Of a stretch of 64,000 bases of DNA, positions 38,073 through 50,541 are shown piece after piece. Each line of letters opens with the position of its first letter. The first letter of the stretch is position 1. Location of the stretch: NCBI RefSeq assembly GCF_022524485.1, contig NZ_JAKXMK010000025.1, forward strand, positions 124,001 to 188,000, written 5' to 3'. The stretch is from Pseudonocardia alaniniphila. Its GTDB lineage: Bacteria > Actinomycetota > Actinomycetes > Mycobacteriales > Pseudonocardiaceae. The position numbers and the translations under genes are program-made. The notes beneath the pieces were generated by a model. That model saw only the letters and a program-made list of their open reading frames with translations. It did not search any database and was not told where the DNA came from.

Positions 38073-39998
38073 TCAGCGGGCGGGTTCGGTGGTGAAGTCG
38101 TTCCAGCGGACGTGGCGCGTCATCGTCCAGTAGTCGACGATCCGCCACGGCAACGCGGAGACGACGCGGCCGGCGCTGTTGCGATACCAGTTGCCCATGC
38201 CGGGATGCGACCAGATCATCCGCGCGTGCGCCTCGTCGTGCCTGCGGGCGTAGTCGGCGTAGACCTCGGGCCGCACCTCGATCGCGCCGATCCCGCGTTC
38301 GGTCATGACCGTCAGGGCCTCGATGATGTAGCGGACCTCGCTCTCGGCGATCGTGATGTAGCTGCCGCCGTGGCCGAGCACGGTGCCGGGGCCGCCGATC
38401 AGGAAGAGGTTCGGGAACCCGGGCACCGACATGCCCAGGTAGGCGTCGGCGTTCTCGGGCCCCCACACCTCCTGCACCGACTGCCCGTCGCGTCCACGCA
38501 GGTCCAGGGGATGCAGGTACCTGTAGGTCTCGAAGCCGGTGCAGATCACCACGACGTCGGCGTCGACCTCCGTGCCGTCCGCCGTCCGGACGCCGGTGGG
38601 GGTGATCGCCGCGACCGCCTGGGTGAGGAGATCGACGTCGTCGCGGCGCAGCGCGGCGAACCAGCCGTTGTCCAGCAACATCCGCTTACCGAACGGCGGG
38701 TAGTCCGGCAGCGCCTTCTGCACGAGGTCGTCGCGCCCGTCGAGCTCGTCCGTGAGGTAGCGGGTGAAGTAGCGCCGGTGCGAGTCGTTGATGGCGTTGA
38801 CCGAACGCTCGGGGTGCTGCCATTCCGGGTCGATCTGCAGCGACGGGTGCACCTTGTCGTTCATGGTCCAGGCCAGCCGGGTGCGGTACCAGCGGCGGTA
38901 GAACGGCACGCGCTCGATCAGTAGCCGGGCGCCATCGGGGATGGGCGCGAAGTAGACGGCGTTCGGCGCGACCCACTGCGGGGAGCGCTGGAACACCGTG
39001 ACGTGGGCGGCCTGGCCGGCGATCGCAGGCACGATCTGCATCGCGCTCGCCCCCGTCCCGACGACGGCCACGCGCTTGCCGGTGATGTCGAGGTCGGCGG
39101 GCCAGCGGGCGGAGTGGAAGATCGGACCCCGGAAGTCGCCGAGTCCGGGCAGGTCGGGGACCTTCGGACGGTTGAGCACACCCACCGCGGTGATCACCGC
39201 GTTCGCGTCGAACTCCTCGCCGGCCGTGGTGCGTACCGTCCAGCGCTGCCTACGGGCGTCGTAGGTAGCGCCTGCCGCTTCGGTGCCGAACCGGATCATC
39301 CCGCGCAGGTCGTAGCGGTCGGCCACCTCGCGCAGATAGGCGAGCACCTCGTCGCGTTTGCCGAAGTGGGTGCTCCACTGCTTCGGCGCGAACGAGAAGG
39401 AGTACAGGTGGCTCGGGGTGTCGACCCCGGCGCCGGGATAGCCGTTCTCCAGCCACGTGCCGCCGACATCGTCGTTCTTCTCCAGGACGACGCAGCTGAT
39501 CCCCGCCTCCCGGAGCCGGATCGCGGCGAGCATGCCCGACAGGCCGGCGCCGATGACGATGACCCGGAACCCCGTGCCCGGCGCAACGGCCCGTGCGGGT
39601 TCCGGGGTGCGGAAGCCCATGTCCTCCGCCGCCATGGCCTCGTACTCGGCGGGAACCGGCTCGCCCACGGCGAGGCTCATCAACTCGACGAGAAAAGGGC
39701 CGGTCGGGGCGGGCACGGCGGGCTCCCGGCCCGCCGACCAGGCCAGCACCGCATCGACCGCCGCGGCCCGGATCTCAGCCCGCACCGGCTCGGCGAACCC
39801 GCCGTCGTCGTTGTCGTCCATCCCGCGACCCCGGGTGGGGCGGTACGGGTCGGCGAGCCAGCGGGGATCGCCGGTGAGTTGGTAGAGCACCACGACGAGC
39901 GTCGGCAGGTTGGCGCTTTCCACGGCCGTGGTCAGCGACCCGCGGTCCAGCGGTGCACCCGGTGTGGGATCGGTGAGGGCATCGCCGGCTGGGGTCAT
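38073..39998 (-). CDS. flavin-containing (Baeyer-Villiger type) monooxygenase
   Basis: A 641-residue class B flavoprotein monooxygenase. The FAD loop is IVIGAGLSGMLAAIRLREAG with VVLEKNDDVGGTWLENGYPG, the Baeyer-Villiger fingerprint FxGxxxHxxxW is present as F289 to W299 (FRGPIFHSARW), and the NADPH loop VAVVGTGASAMQI follows. The first 130 residues are an N-terminal extension seen in the larger members that act on ketones or steroid-like substrates. A TAGCCT element is six bases before the ATG and overlaps a small dyad. It faces an acyl-CoA synthetase/TetR pair, suggesting a catabolic unit for a ketone or alicyclic compound. Confidence 0.9.
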   Translation of the reverse strand: MTPAGDALTDPTPGAPLDRGSLTTAVESANLPTLVVVLYQLTGDPRWLADPYRPTRGRGMDDNDDGGFAEPVRAEIRAAAVDAVLAWSAGREPAVPAPTGPFLVELMSLAVGEPVPAEYEAMAAEDMGFRTPEPARAVAPGTGFRVIVIGAGLSGMLAAIRLREAGISCVVLEKNDDVGGTWLENGYPGAGVDTPSHLYSFSFAPKQWSTHFGKRDEVLAYLREVADRYDLRGMIRFGTEAAGATYDARRQRWTVRTTAGEEFDANAVITAVGVLNRPKVPDLPGLGDFRGPIFHSARWPADLDITGKRVAVVGTGASAMQIVPAIAGQAAHVTVFQRSPQWVAPNAVYFAPIPDGARLLIERVPFYRRWYRTRLAWTMNDKVHPSLQIDPEWQHPERSVNAINDSHRRYFTRYLTDELDGRDDLVQKALPDYPPFGKRMLLDNGWFAALRRDDVDLLTQAVAAITPTGVRTADGTEVDADVVVICTGFETYRYLHPLDLRGRDGQSVQEVWGPENADAYLGMSVPGFPNLFLIGGPGTVLGHGGSYITIAESEVRYIIEALTVMTERGIGAIEVRPEVYADYARRHDEAHARMIWSHPGMGNWYRNSAGRVVSALPWRIVDYWTMTRHVRWNDFTTEPAR

Positions 39999-40004
39999 GT
40001 TGCA

Positions 40005-40010
40005 AGGCTA
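40005..40010 (-). promoter_or_regulatory. -10 element TAGCCT of a leaderless monooxygenase transcript
   Basis: On the minus strand TAGCCT is six bases before the ATG at 39998. It shares bases with the dyad at 40008-40021. Confidence 0.55.
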
Positions 40011-40021
40011 ACCATCGTTAG
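40008..40021. promoter_or_regulatory. candidate TetR operator over the monooxygenase promoter
   Basis: CTAAC-CATC-GTTAG is a dyad covering the -10 element of the monooxygenase gene; a further CTAAC half site is at 40084-40088. The TetR-type gene at 41759 is the natural candidate to bind it. Confidence 0.4.
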
Positions 40022-40110
40022 GTGAACACGAGAAGTCGGCATCTTGACGTCTGTACTGTTGCCGATGACCGGCCGGTTCATTCCTAACCGCAGACAGGAA
40101 GTCGAGACTG

Positions 40111-40206
40111 ATGGAGCTCACCCGGGCCACGCCCAGGGATGGTGCGCACCCCGCTGACTCCGTCGCCGGGGCCGCAGCGACGATGGTGCTCGTGGAGAGG
40201 GACTGA
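40111..40206 (+). CDS. possible 31-residue ORF upstream of the acyl-CoA synthetase
   Basis: ATG at 40111 follows AGGAAG at a normal distance and opens a 31-codon frame (MELTRATPRDGAHPADSVAG and on to VLVERD) that stops five bases before the synthetase start. It has no recognisable domain. It could be a leader peptide or a chance frame. Confidence 0.25.
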   Translation: MELTRATPRDGAHPADSVAGAAATMVLVERD

Positions 40207-40211
40207 CCACC

Positions 40212-41762
40212 GTGTCCGACATCGCATGGCAGCACCGGGCCCCGGTCGGCCGGGCCACCATCGGCGACCAGCTGCGCCGCCACGCCCGCACCCAGCCGGA
40301 CAAGACCGCGTTCGTCGCCTATGACGCCGTGGGGGCGCGCACCCGGATCACCTACGGGGAGCTCGATCGCCGCGCCAACCGATTCGCGCATCTCCTGCTC
40401 GGCCGCTCGGTCCGCCGGGGGGATGTCGTCGCCGTGGTCGCTCGCAACAGCGTGGACGTCGTCGCGCTCTACTACGGGACGCTCAAGATCGGCGCCGCGG
40501 TGAGCCCCGTCAACGTGATGTTCGGGCAGCGGGAGATCGGCCAGCAGCTCACGCATGCCGGGCCGGTGGTGGTAGTCACCGACAAGGAGTTCACCGACCG
40601 CGTCTCTGCGGCTAACCCCGGTGCCCCGCTCCTGACGTTCGACGAGACCCTCGAACGCGCGCTCGCCGAGCAACCCGACACCGAGCCCGTGGCCGATGTC
40701 GACGAGCAGGACGTCGCGATGCTCGTCTACACCAGCGGCACGGAGGCAGCGCCGAAGGGCGTGCTGATCCAGCACCGCAACTACCTGATCTCCACGGCAC
40801 CGGCATGGGGCTGGGGTCTTCAGACCGGCCCGGACGACACCTGGCTCTTCGTCATGCCCTTCCACACCATCTCAGGGCTCGGCTCGATGACCACGCTCAC
40901 GCTGATGGGCGCCACCCTGGTGCTGCCCGCGAGCACGGACGCCGCGCGGTCGCTGGAGATCATCGCCCGCGAACGCGTCACGGTGATCGCGCAGACACCG
41001 ACGTTCTACCTCGGGCTTGCCGGGCAGGCAGGGTTCGGACCCGCCGCCGTCAGCGCCGTCCGCCGTTGCCTGACATACGGCGGGCAGGTCACGCCCGCGG
41101 TGATCGAGGCCTGGTCCGAGGCCGCTCCCGGAGTGCTGTGGGGCACCTACTGGGGGCAGTCGGAGCTGTCCCAGCTCGGCACGGTGGGCTGGTTCTCCAC
41201 CCTGGCCGACGTACCCGGCGGCGACACGTCCTGGATCGGCAAGCCGGTGACGCACCTGGAGGTGCGGGTGGTCGACGCCGACGGCAACGACACCGAGCTC
41301 GGCGAGCTCGTATGCCGGTCGCCCTCGGTGATGCTCGGATATCATCGGGAACCCGCGAAGACGGAAAACGTGCTCCGCGGTGGTTGGTTGCACACCGGCG
41401 ACATCGTGCGGATCGACGGCGAGGGCAATCTGTTCTTTCACGACCGGCTCACCGACGTGATCAAGTCGGGCGGGATGAACGTCTCGTCGCAGGAGGTGGA
41501 GCGGGTGCTGCAGGCACATCCCGCCGTTCTGCGCGCCGCGGTGGTCGGCAGGCCCGACCCGGTGTGGTCCGAGGCGGTCACCGCGTTCGTCGTGCCGCGG
41601 CCCGGAGCCACCCCCGAGCGCGACGCGATCGTGGCGTTCTGCCGGGAGCAGCTCGCGGCGTTCAAGGTGCCCAAGGCCGTGCACGTCGTGGCGGAGCTGC
41701 CGGTGGACGCCCAGGGCAAGATCCTCAAGCGTGAGCTGCGCACGGTGGAGATTCCGCCGTGA
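40212..41762 (+). CDS. acyl-CoA synthetase (AMP-forming, ANL superfamily)
   Basis: Activates a carboxylic acid to its CoA ester by way of an acyl-adenylate. The 516-residue enzyme has the phosphate loop LVYTSGTEAAPKGVLIQHRN (residues near 175-195), the adenine motif in WGTYWGQSELSQL, the GYHREPAKTENVLRGGWLHT and GDIVRIDGEGNLFFHDR core, and the catalytic lysine near the end in QGKILKREL. GGAGAGGG precedes the GTG at 40212. With the divergent Baeyer-Villiger enzyme, its substrate may be an acid released after ester cleavage of the oxidised ketone; this is inference. Confidence 0.88.
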   Translation: MSDIAWQHRAPVGRATIGDQLRRHARTQPDKTAFVAYDAVGARTRITYGELDRRANRFAHLLLGRSVRRGDVVAVVARNSVDVVALYYGTLKIGAAVSPVNVMFGQREIGQQLTHAGPVVVVTDKEFTDRVSAANPGAPLLTFDETLERALAEQPDTEPVADVDEQDVAMLVYTSGTEAAPKGVLIQHRNYLISTAPAWGWGLQTGPDDTWLFVMPFHTISGLGSMTTLTLMGATLVLPASTDAARSLEIIARERVTVIAQTPTFYLGLAGQAGFGPAAVSAVRRCLTYGGQVTPAVIEAWSEAAPGVLWGTYWGQSELSQLGTVGWFSTLADVPGGDTSWIGKPVTHLEVRVVDADGNDTELGELVCRSPSVMLGYHREPAKTENVLRGGWLHTGDIVRIDGEGNLFFHDRLTDVIKSGGMNVSSQEVERVLQAHPAVLRAAVVGRPDPVWSEAVTAFVVPRPGATPERDAIVAFCREQLAAFKVPKAVHVVAELPVDAQGKILKRELRTVEIPP

Positions 41763-42445
41763 GTGCCCCGAAGCGGATCGACGAGCCGGCCCCGGGCCGG
41801 CCCGTTCCGGCCGCGCGGCGGTCGGGCCGGGTTCGCCGCGAGGAGATCGTCGCCGCGGCCGCGCGGATCTTCGCCCGGCAGGGCTACGCGGCCGTGGGGA
41901 TGCGCGACATCGCGGAGGCGGTCGGCATCCGAGGTGCAAGCCTCTACCACCACTTCCCGGCCAAGGAAGAGATCCTCTACGAGGTCTGCCTGACCGTCAC
42001 CCGGGAGCTGAACGAGCAGAACCTCCCGTTTCTCGACGCACCGGGCACGCCCGCACAGCGCCTCGCCGCATTCGTACGCGCGCACCTCGAGTTCCTGCAC
42101 CCCCGCCGCGTCGAGCACATGGTGGGGCTGCACGAGCTCGCCGCGCTCACTCCGGCCCACCGCGCCGAGATCGACGATTACCGGCGCTACTACCAGCGCC
42201 GCGTGCGGGACGTGATCGCGGCCGGGATGAGGTCCGGGGAGTTCACCGCGACCGATGCCCGGCTCGCCGCGTTCGCGGCGTTCGGCGTGCTCAACGGGAT
42301 CAGCACCTGGTTTCACGACGACGGTGAGCTGGGCCTCGAGGAGGTCGTTCGCGGTTACGTGGTGCTGATCGTCGGCAGGATGCTCGGAGCGCGCGAGTAC
42401 GCCGATGACCAGGCAAGAGCGCTCCCGGGCGGCGCGCAGACCTGA
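41759..42445 (+). CDS. TetR family transcriptional regulator
   Basis: A 228-residue regulator with the N-terminal helix-turn-helix at about residues 27-70 (REEIVAAAARIFARQGYAAV, then DIAEAVGIRGASLYHHFPAK) and a helical ligand domain that resembles the KstR2/FadR-like branch (LLEFLHPRRVEHMVGLHELA region). GTGA overlap couples it to the acyl-CoA synthetase. In actinobacteria such regulators often respond to acyl-CoA esters made by the neighbouring synthetase; here it probably controls the divergent monooxygenase too. Confidence 0.9.
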   Translation: MSAPKRIDEPAPGRPVPAARRSGRVRREEIVAAAARIFARQGYAAVGMRDIAEAVGIRGASLYHHFPAKEEILYEVCLTVTRELNEQNLPFLDAPGTPAQRLAAFVRAHLEFLHPRRVEHMVGLHELAALTPAHRAEIDDYRRYYQRRVRDVIAAGMRSGEFTATDARLAAFAAFGVLNGISTWFHDDGELGLEEVVRGYVVLIVGRMLGAREYADDQARALPGGAQT

Positions 42446-42458
42446 GGAAGCGCTGCGA

Positions 42459-47252
<4,794 letters not shown>

Positions 47253-47309
47253 GATGCGGCAGCCCCCCGACAATCCGGGCGGCCCGGACCCGCGACGCGG
47301 GTCGGCAGC

Positions 47310-48056
47310 TCAGATCGCCGCGCTGAGCTCGCCGGCGAGCCCGGCCAGGACCCGGTCGGCGCCGCTGCCCGGCTTCCAGGTGCAGGCCAGGCCGATGGCG
47401 GCGACCTCGCAGCCGGCCAGGACGTGGCCCACCGCGGCCGCGACGGCGGGTAGGCGGGGGCCGTCCGGCGTGGGGAACAGCAGACCGGGCAGGTCGCGCG
47501 GATCGATCACGTCCACGTCGATGTGCAGGTAGACCGGGCCGCCGACGGCGATTCCGGCGATGTCGTCCACCCGCGCGCGGCGGATCGCCGAACCGGCGAG
47601 GAAGACCTCCTCCGGCGGATCCAGGTCGCGCGCGTCGACCAGCAGAACGTCCTGCTCGGGCACGTCGGCAAGTCCGAGGCGATGCGCGACCGTCCGGTCC
47701 GCGCCGCCCACCAGCTGACGGACCGGCATGCCGCCGAGGTAGCCGGACGTCGACGTCTCCGGGGTCTGGACGTCGCCGTGAGCGTCGAACCACACGAGTG
47801 CCGGACGCAGCCCCGCGCGTTGCAGGCCCGCCACGACACCGAGCGAGGTGGTGCAGTCGCCGGAGATCACGAGGGGGACCCGGCCCGCGGTGACGTCCGC
47901 GGCGACGGCCTCGGCGACCTCCTCGTAGAGCGTTGCCATCCGCTCCCAGGTCGCACCGGGCGGCAGGGCCGGAGCGATGCTGCGCCCGGGGGGAAGTGGC
48001 AGCTCCAGATCCGGAAGGTGCTCGTCGAGGTGGAACGGCACCGCGATCACGGTCAT
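47310..48056 (-). CDS. arginase/agmatinase family protein with an altered metal site
   Basis: A 248-residue ureohydrolase fold. Metal ligands of the family are seen as D91-A-H93-G-D95 (WFDAHGD) and H178-I-D180-V-D182 (HIDVDVIDP). The first ligand motif, usually GGDHS, reads SGDCTTSLG, so C68 replaces the histidine that binds the first manganese. The length is also at the short end. It may be active with one metal or have another ureide substrate, and cannot be called arginase with confidence. It is divergent from the hemerythrin gene, and lhr follows it after 57 bases. Confidence 0.78.
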   Translation of the reverse strand: MTVIAVPFHLDEHLPDLELPLPPGRSIAPALPPGATWERMATLYEEVAEAVAADVTAGRVPLVISGDCTTSLGVVAGLQRAGLRPALVWFDAHGDVQTPETSTSGYLGGMPVRQLVGGADRTVAHRLGLADVPEQDVLLVDARDLDPPEEVFLAGSAIRRARVDDIAGIAVGGPVYLHIDVDVIDPRDLPGLLFPTPDGPRLPAVAAAVGHVLAGCEVAAIGLACTWKPGSGADRVLAGLAGELSAAI

Positions 48057-48140
48057 GGCCTCATGCTGCCGGGCTGCGTCGGATGGCGGAAACTGCTTTC
48101 CTGCTCTCCCGATGATCACGAGTTGCCCCGAGGAGGCCTG

Positions 48141-48641
48141 GTGCCCGACGTCATCCGCCTGATCCTGGACGACCACGAGACGTTCCGGAGCCGGTTCGCC
48201 CGGCTCGCCGAGCTGCGCGAGGACCCGCAGGCTGCCGCCGAGCTGTGGCGCGAGCTCTCGGCCCACCTCGAGGTCCACGCCTCGGCGGAGGAGGAGCACT
48301 TCTATCCGGCCCTGTTGCAGAACGTCGAGGGCAGCGAGGACGAGACGAAGGACGCGATCAGCGACCACGACGAGATCCGCGACGGCATCCGGCGGTCGGC
48401 GGCGGCCGAGGCCGGCAGTGACGAATGGTGGGCAGGCATCCAGGACGCCCGTGAGGCCAACGACGAGCACCTGGCCGAGGAGGAGCGCGACGACATCCCC
48501 GACTTCCTGCGTGCCGCGTCGGTAGAGCTGCGCCAGGAGCTCGGTGAGAGGTTCGAGCGCTTCGTGGGCGAGCACCCCGGCGCGCGGGGCCTCTCGGGCG
48601 AGGACAAGGACCCCGACCGGTACGTGGCCGAGAACGGCTGA
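48141..48641 (+). CDS. hemerythrin HHE domain protein
   Basis: A 166-residue four-helix protein with the di-iron pattern of HHE domains: H12 in DDHETFRSRF, H42-x3-H46-x3-E50 and H53 in LEVHASAEEEHFYP, H76 in SDHDEIRDG and H110 followed by acids in NDEHLAEEERDD. Such proteins sense or store oxygen or nitric oxide. The C-terminal 45 residues are polar and acidic. GAGGAGG sets the GTG start at 48141. Confidence 0.88.
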   Translation: MPDVIRLILDDHETFRSRFARLAELREDPQAAAELWRELSAHLEVHASAEEEHFYPALLQNVEGSEDETKDAISDHDEIRDGIRRSAAAEAGSDEWWAGIQDAREANDEHLAEEERDDIPDFLRAASVELRQELGERFERFVGEHPGARGLSGEDKDPDRYVAENG

Positions 48642-48725
48642 GCCGGGGATCGCGGTAATCGGACGTGGCCGTGCGGTGTCCGAATACCGCCAGAGCGGCC
48701 GGCTCTCCTGCGTGATGCTCTGATC

Positions 48726-49532
48726 ATGGAACTGAACCTGCAGGGCAAGGTCGCGGTCGTCACCGGTGGCAGCAAGGGCATCGGGCTGGCCACCGCGCGC
48801 ACCTTGCTCGGGGAGGGCGCCCGCGTCGTGGTCGCCTCCCGCACGACCACTCCGGAGCTCGCCGCACTCGTCGGGCCCGACCTCGTCCACGTCCCGGCCG
48901 ACCTGACCGACCCCGAGGCCCCCGCGCGTGCGGTCCGCCATGCGGCGGAGGTGTTCGGCGGGCTGGACATCCTCGTGAACAACGCCGGTGGACCGCCGCC
49001 CGGCATGCGGCTGCCGCAATTCTCCTTCCTCGCTCCCACCGACACCGACTGGCGGGTGATGTTCGAGTTCAACCTCTTCTCCGTGGTCCGCGCCGTGCGC
49101 GCCGCGATCCCGCTGATGCTGGAGCGAGGCGGTGGGGCGATCGTCAACGTGTCCTCGGGCAACGCGCGCCAGCCGGGGGCCATGAACGTCGACTACGCGG
49201 CGGCCAAGGCCGGCCTGAACAACCTCACCGTGGCGCTCTCGGAGGAGTTCGGCCCGCAAGGGATCCGGGTGAACACGGTGTCGCCCGGTCCGGTGCGTAC
49301 GGCCTGGTGGACCGACGAGGGCGGGGCCGCGGACATCCTCGCGGGCGTGGCCGGCAGCAACCGGAACGACGTGATGGACAAGCTCGCCCCGGAGATGATG
49401 AGCCTGACCACGGGGCGCCTCGTCGACCCGCAGGAGGTGGCCGACGTGATCACGCTCCTCGTCTCGCCACGGTCCGCGAGCACCACCGGATCCGACTTCG
49501 TGGTGGACGGTGGCTTCCTGAAGGCGGTCTGA
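48726..49532 (+). CDS. short-chain dehydrogenase/reductase (SDR)
   Basis: A 268-residue classical SDR. The cofactor loop is VTGGSKGIGLATA (residues 12-24), the structural motif ILVNNAGG follows, and the active site is S in IVNVSSGNARQPGA with Y-x3-K in VDYAAAKAGLNNL. RVNTVSPGPVRTAWW and SASTTGSDFVVDGGFLKAV are the usual C-terminal signatures. R in VVASRTTTPEL after the second strand suggests NADP(H). The substrate is unknown and the neighbours give no clue. Confidence 0.9.
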   Translation: MELNLQGKVAVVTGGSKGIGLATARTLLGEGARVVVASRTTTPELAALVGPDLVHVPADLTDPEAPARAVRHAAEVFGGLDILVNNAGGPPPGMRLPQFSFLAPTDTDWRVMFEFNLFSVVRAVRAAIPLMLERGGGAIVNVSSGNARQPGAMNVDYAAAKAGLNNLTVALSEEFGPQGIRVNTVSPGPVRTAWWTDEGGAADILAGVAGSNRNDVMDKLAPEMMSLTTGRLVDPQEVADVITLLVSPRSASTTGSDFVVDGGFLKAV

Positions 49533-49547
49533 CGGGAGCCGCTCGCG

Positions 49548-50333
49548 TCAGGCGTGCGCGGCGAGGAACCGCTGCAGGTGCGGGTTGACGGCCTCCGCGT
49601 GGGTCAGGCTCAGGAAATGTGCCCCATCCTCGACCACGACCAGCTGCTCGGCGCCCGGAATCCCCGCCGCGAGTTCCTCGGCGCGCGCCACGGGGTAGGC
49701 GGCATCGGCCGAGCCGTGCAGGACGAGCGCCGGGCAGCGGATGCGGTCGAGCCGGCCGAGGACGCCGTCGCGCTCGACGAGGGTGGACATGATGCGGAGC
49801 AACCGATCGCCGGGAACGCTGCGCCACGTCTCCTTCCAGCCGTCGGCAGGCATCGAGCCCAGGCAGGTGCCGGCGACGGCGTCCAGCTGCTCTTCCTTCG
49901 GCCCGTTCGCCGCCCAGCTCTCGGCGAGCTGCCGGTACGCCGCGGCGACCTGTGGGTCCTCGGCCGCTCCCGACGAGCCCATGACGGCGAGGGCCGTGAC
50001 GCGGTCCGGCGCCAGCAGCGCCATCCGGAGGGCGACGAAGCCACCCTGGCTGGTGCCCGCGACGGCGGCGCTGTCGATGCCGAGATGGTCGAGCAGGGCG
50101 AGCACGTCGCGAGCGACGTCCCAGTAGTCGAAGGGGGCGTCGGCGGGCGTGCCGCCGTGACCCCGCTCGTCCACCGTGACGAGCCGGAAGTCCGAGCGCA
50201 GCGCCGCGATCTGCGAGGCGAACATGCGCTCGTCCATCAGGAAGCTGTGCAGGAGGACGACGACGGGCCCGCTTCCGCCGTGGTCGGTGTGGTGCAGGTG
50301 CTGGCCGTCGTTGACGATGACCGTGGATCCCAT
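49548..50333 (-). CDS. alpha/beta fold hydrolase
   Basis: A 261-residue hydrolase. The oxyanion strand is VVVLLHSFLMDERMF, the nucleophile elbow is G-T-S95-Q-G-G, the acid lies in VLHGSADAAYPV and the histidine in VEDGAHFLSLTH. VTVDERGHGGTPAD is typical of the haloperoxidase/3-oxoadipate-enol-lactonase type. A short cap (about 130-185) covers the site. GAGGTGAGGAG lies just before the ATG at 50333. No partner gene reveals the substrate. Confidence 0.88.
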   Translation of the reverse strand: MGSTVIVNDGQHLHHTDHGGSGPVVVLLHSFLMDERMFASQIAALRSDFRLVTVDERGHGGTPADAPFDYWDVARDVLALLDHLGIDSAAVAGTSQGGFVALRMALLAPDRVTALAVMGSSGAAEDPQVAAAYRQLAESWAANGPKEEQLDAVAGTCLGSMPADGWKETWRSVPGDRLLRIMSTLVERDGVLGRLDRIRCPALVLHGSADAAYPVARAEELAAGIPGAEQLVVVEDGAHFLSLTHAEAVNPHLQRFLAAHA

Positions 50334-50390
50334 CGGGAGCTCCTCACCTCGGGCGACACGATGATCGTTCCACCCGGGGCGAGTAGTTCA

Positions 50391-50528
50391 CTACCGCTTG
50401 CGGTTCTGCCACCACCAGCGCAGCAGGAGCGTGAGCGACGCGAGCAGCCCGGCCAGCACGACGAGCCGGCCGAGCGGTGAGGACATCCCGGTGGGGTCCT
50501 GCGCGAGAACGGACATCACGGACGTCAC
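50391..50528 (-). CDS. small single-span membrane protein (45 residues)
   Basis: A short frame encoding a polar start, one membrane segment (LGRLVVLAGLLASLTLLLRW) and the aromatic, basic end RWWWQNRKR. TAGCGT stands exactly seven bases before the GTG at 50528, like the other leaderless genes, and a later ATG at 50516 is also possible. The membrane-anchor topology and the promoter make it likely to be real, although no family was recognised. Confidence 0.55.
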   Translation of the reverse strand: MTSVMSVLAQDPTGMSSPLGRLVVLAGLLASLTLLLRWWWQNRKR

Positions 50529-50535
50529 GGACACA

Positions 50536-50541
50536 ACGCTA
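50536..50541 (-). promoter_or_regulatory. -10 element TAGCGT of the small membrane protein gene
   Basis: On the minus strand TAGCGT is seven bases before the GTG at 50528. Confidence 0.45.

Noticed and set aside
47310..49259. A 649-codon frame that would join the arginase gene to upstream sequence
   Set aside because: Only the last 248 codons have sense; the upstream part runs antisense through the hemerythrin and SDR genes.
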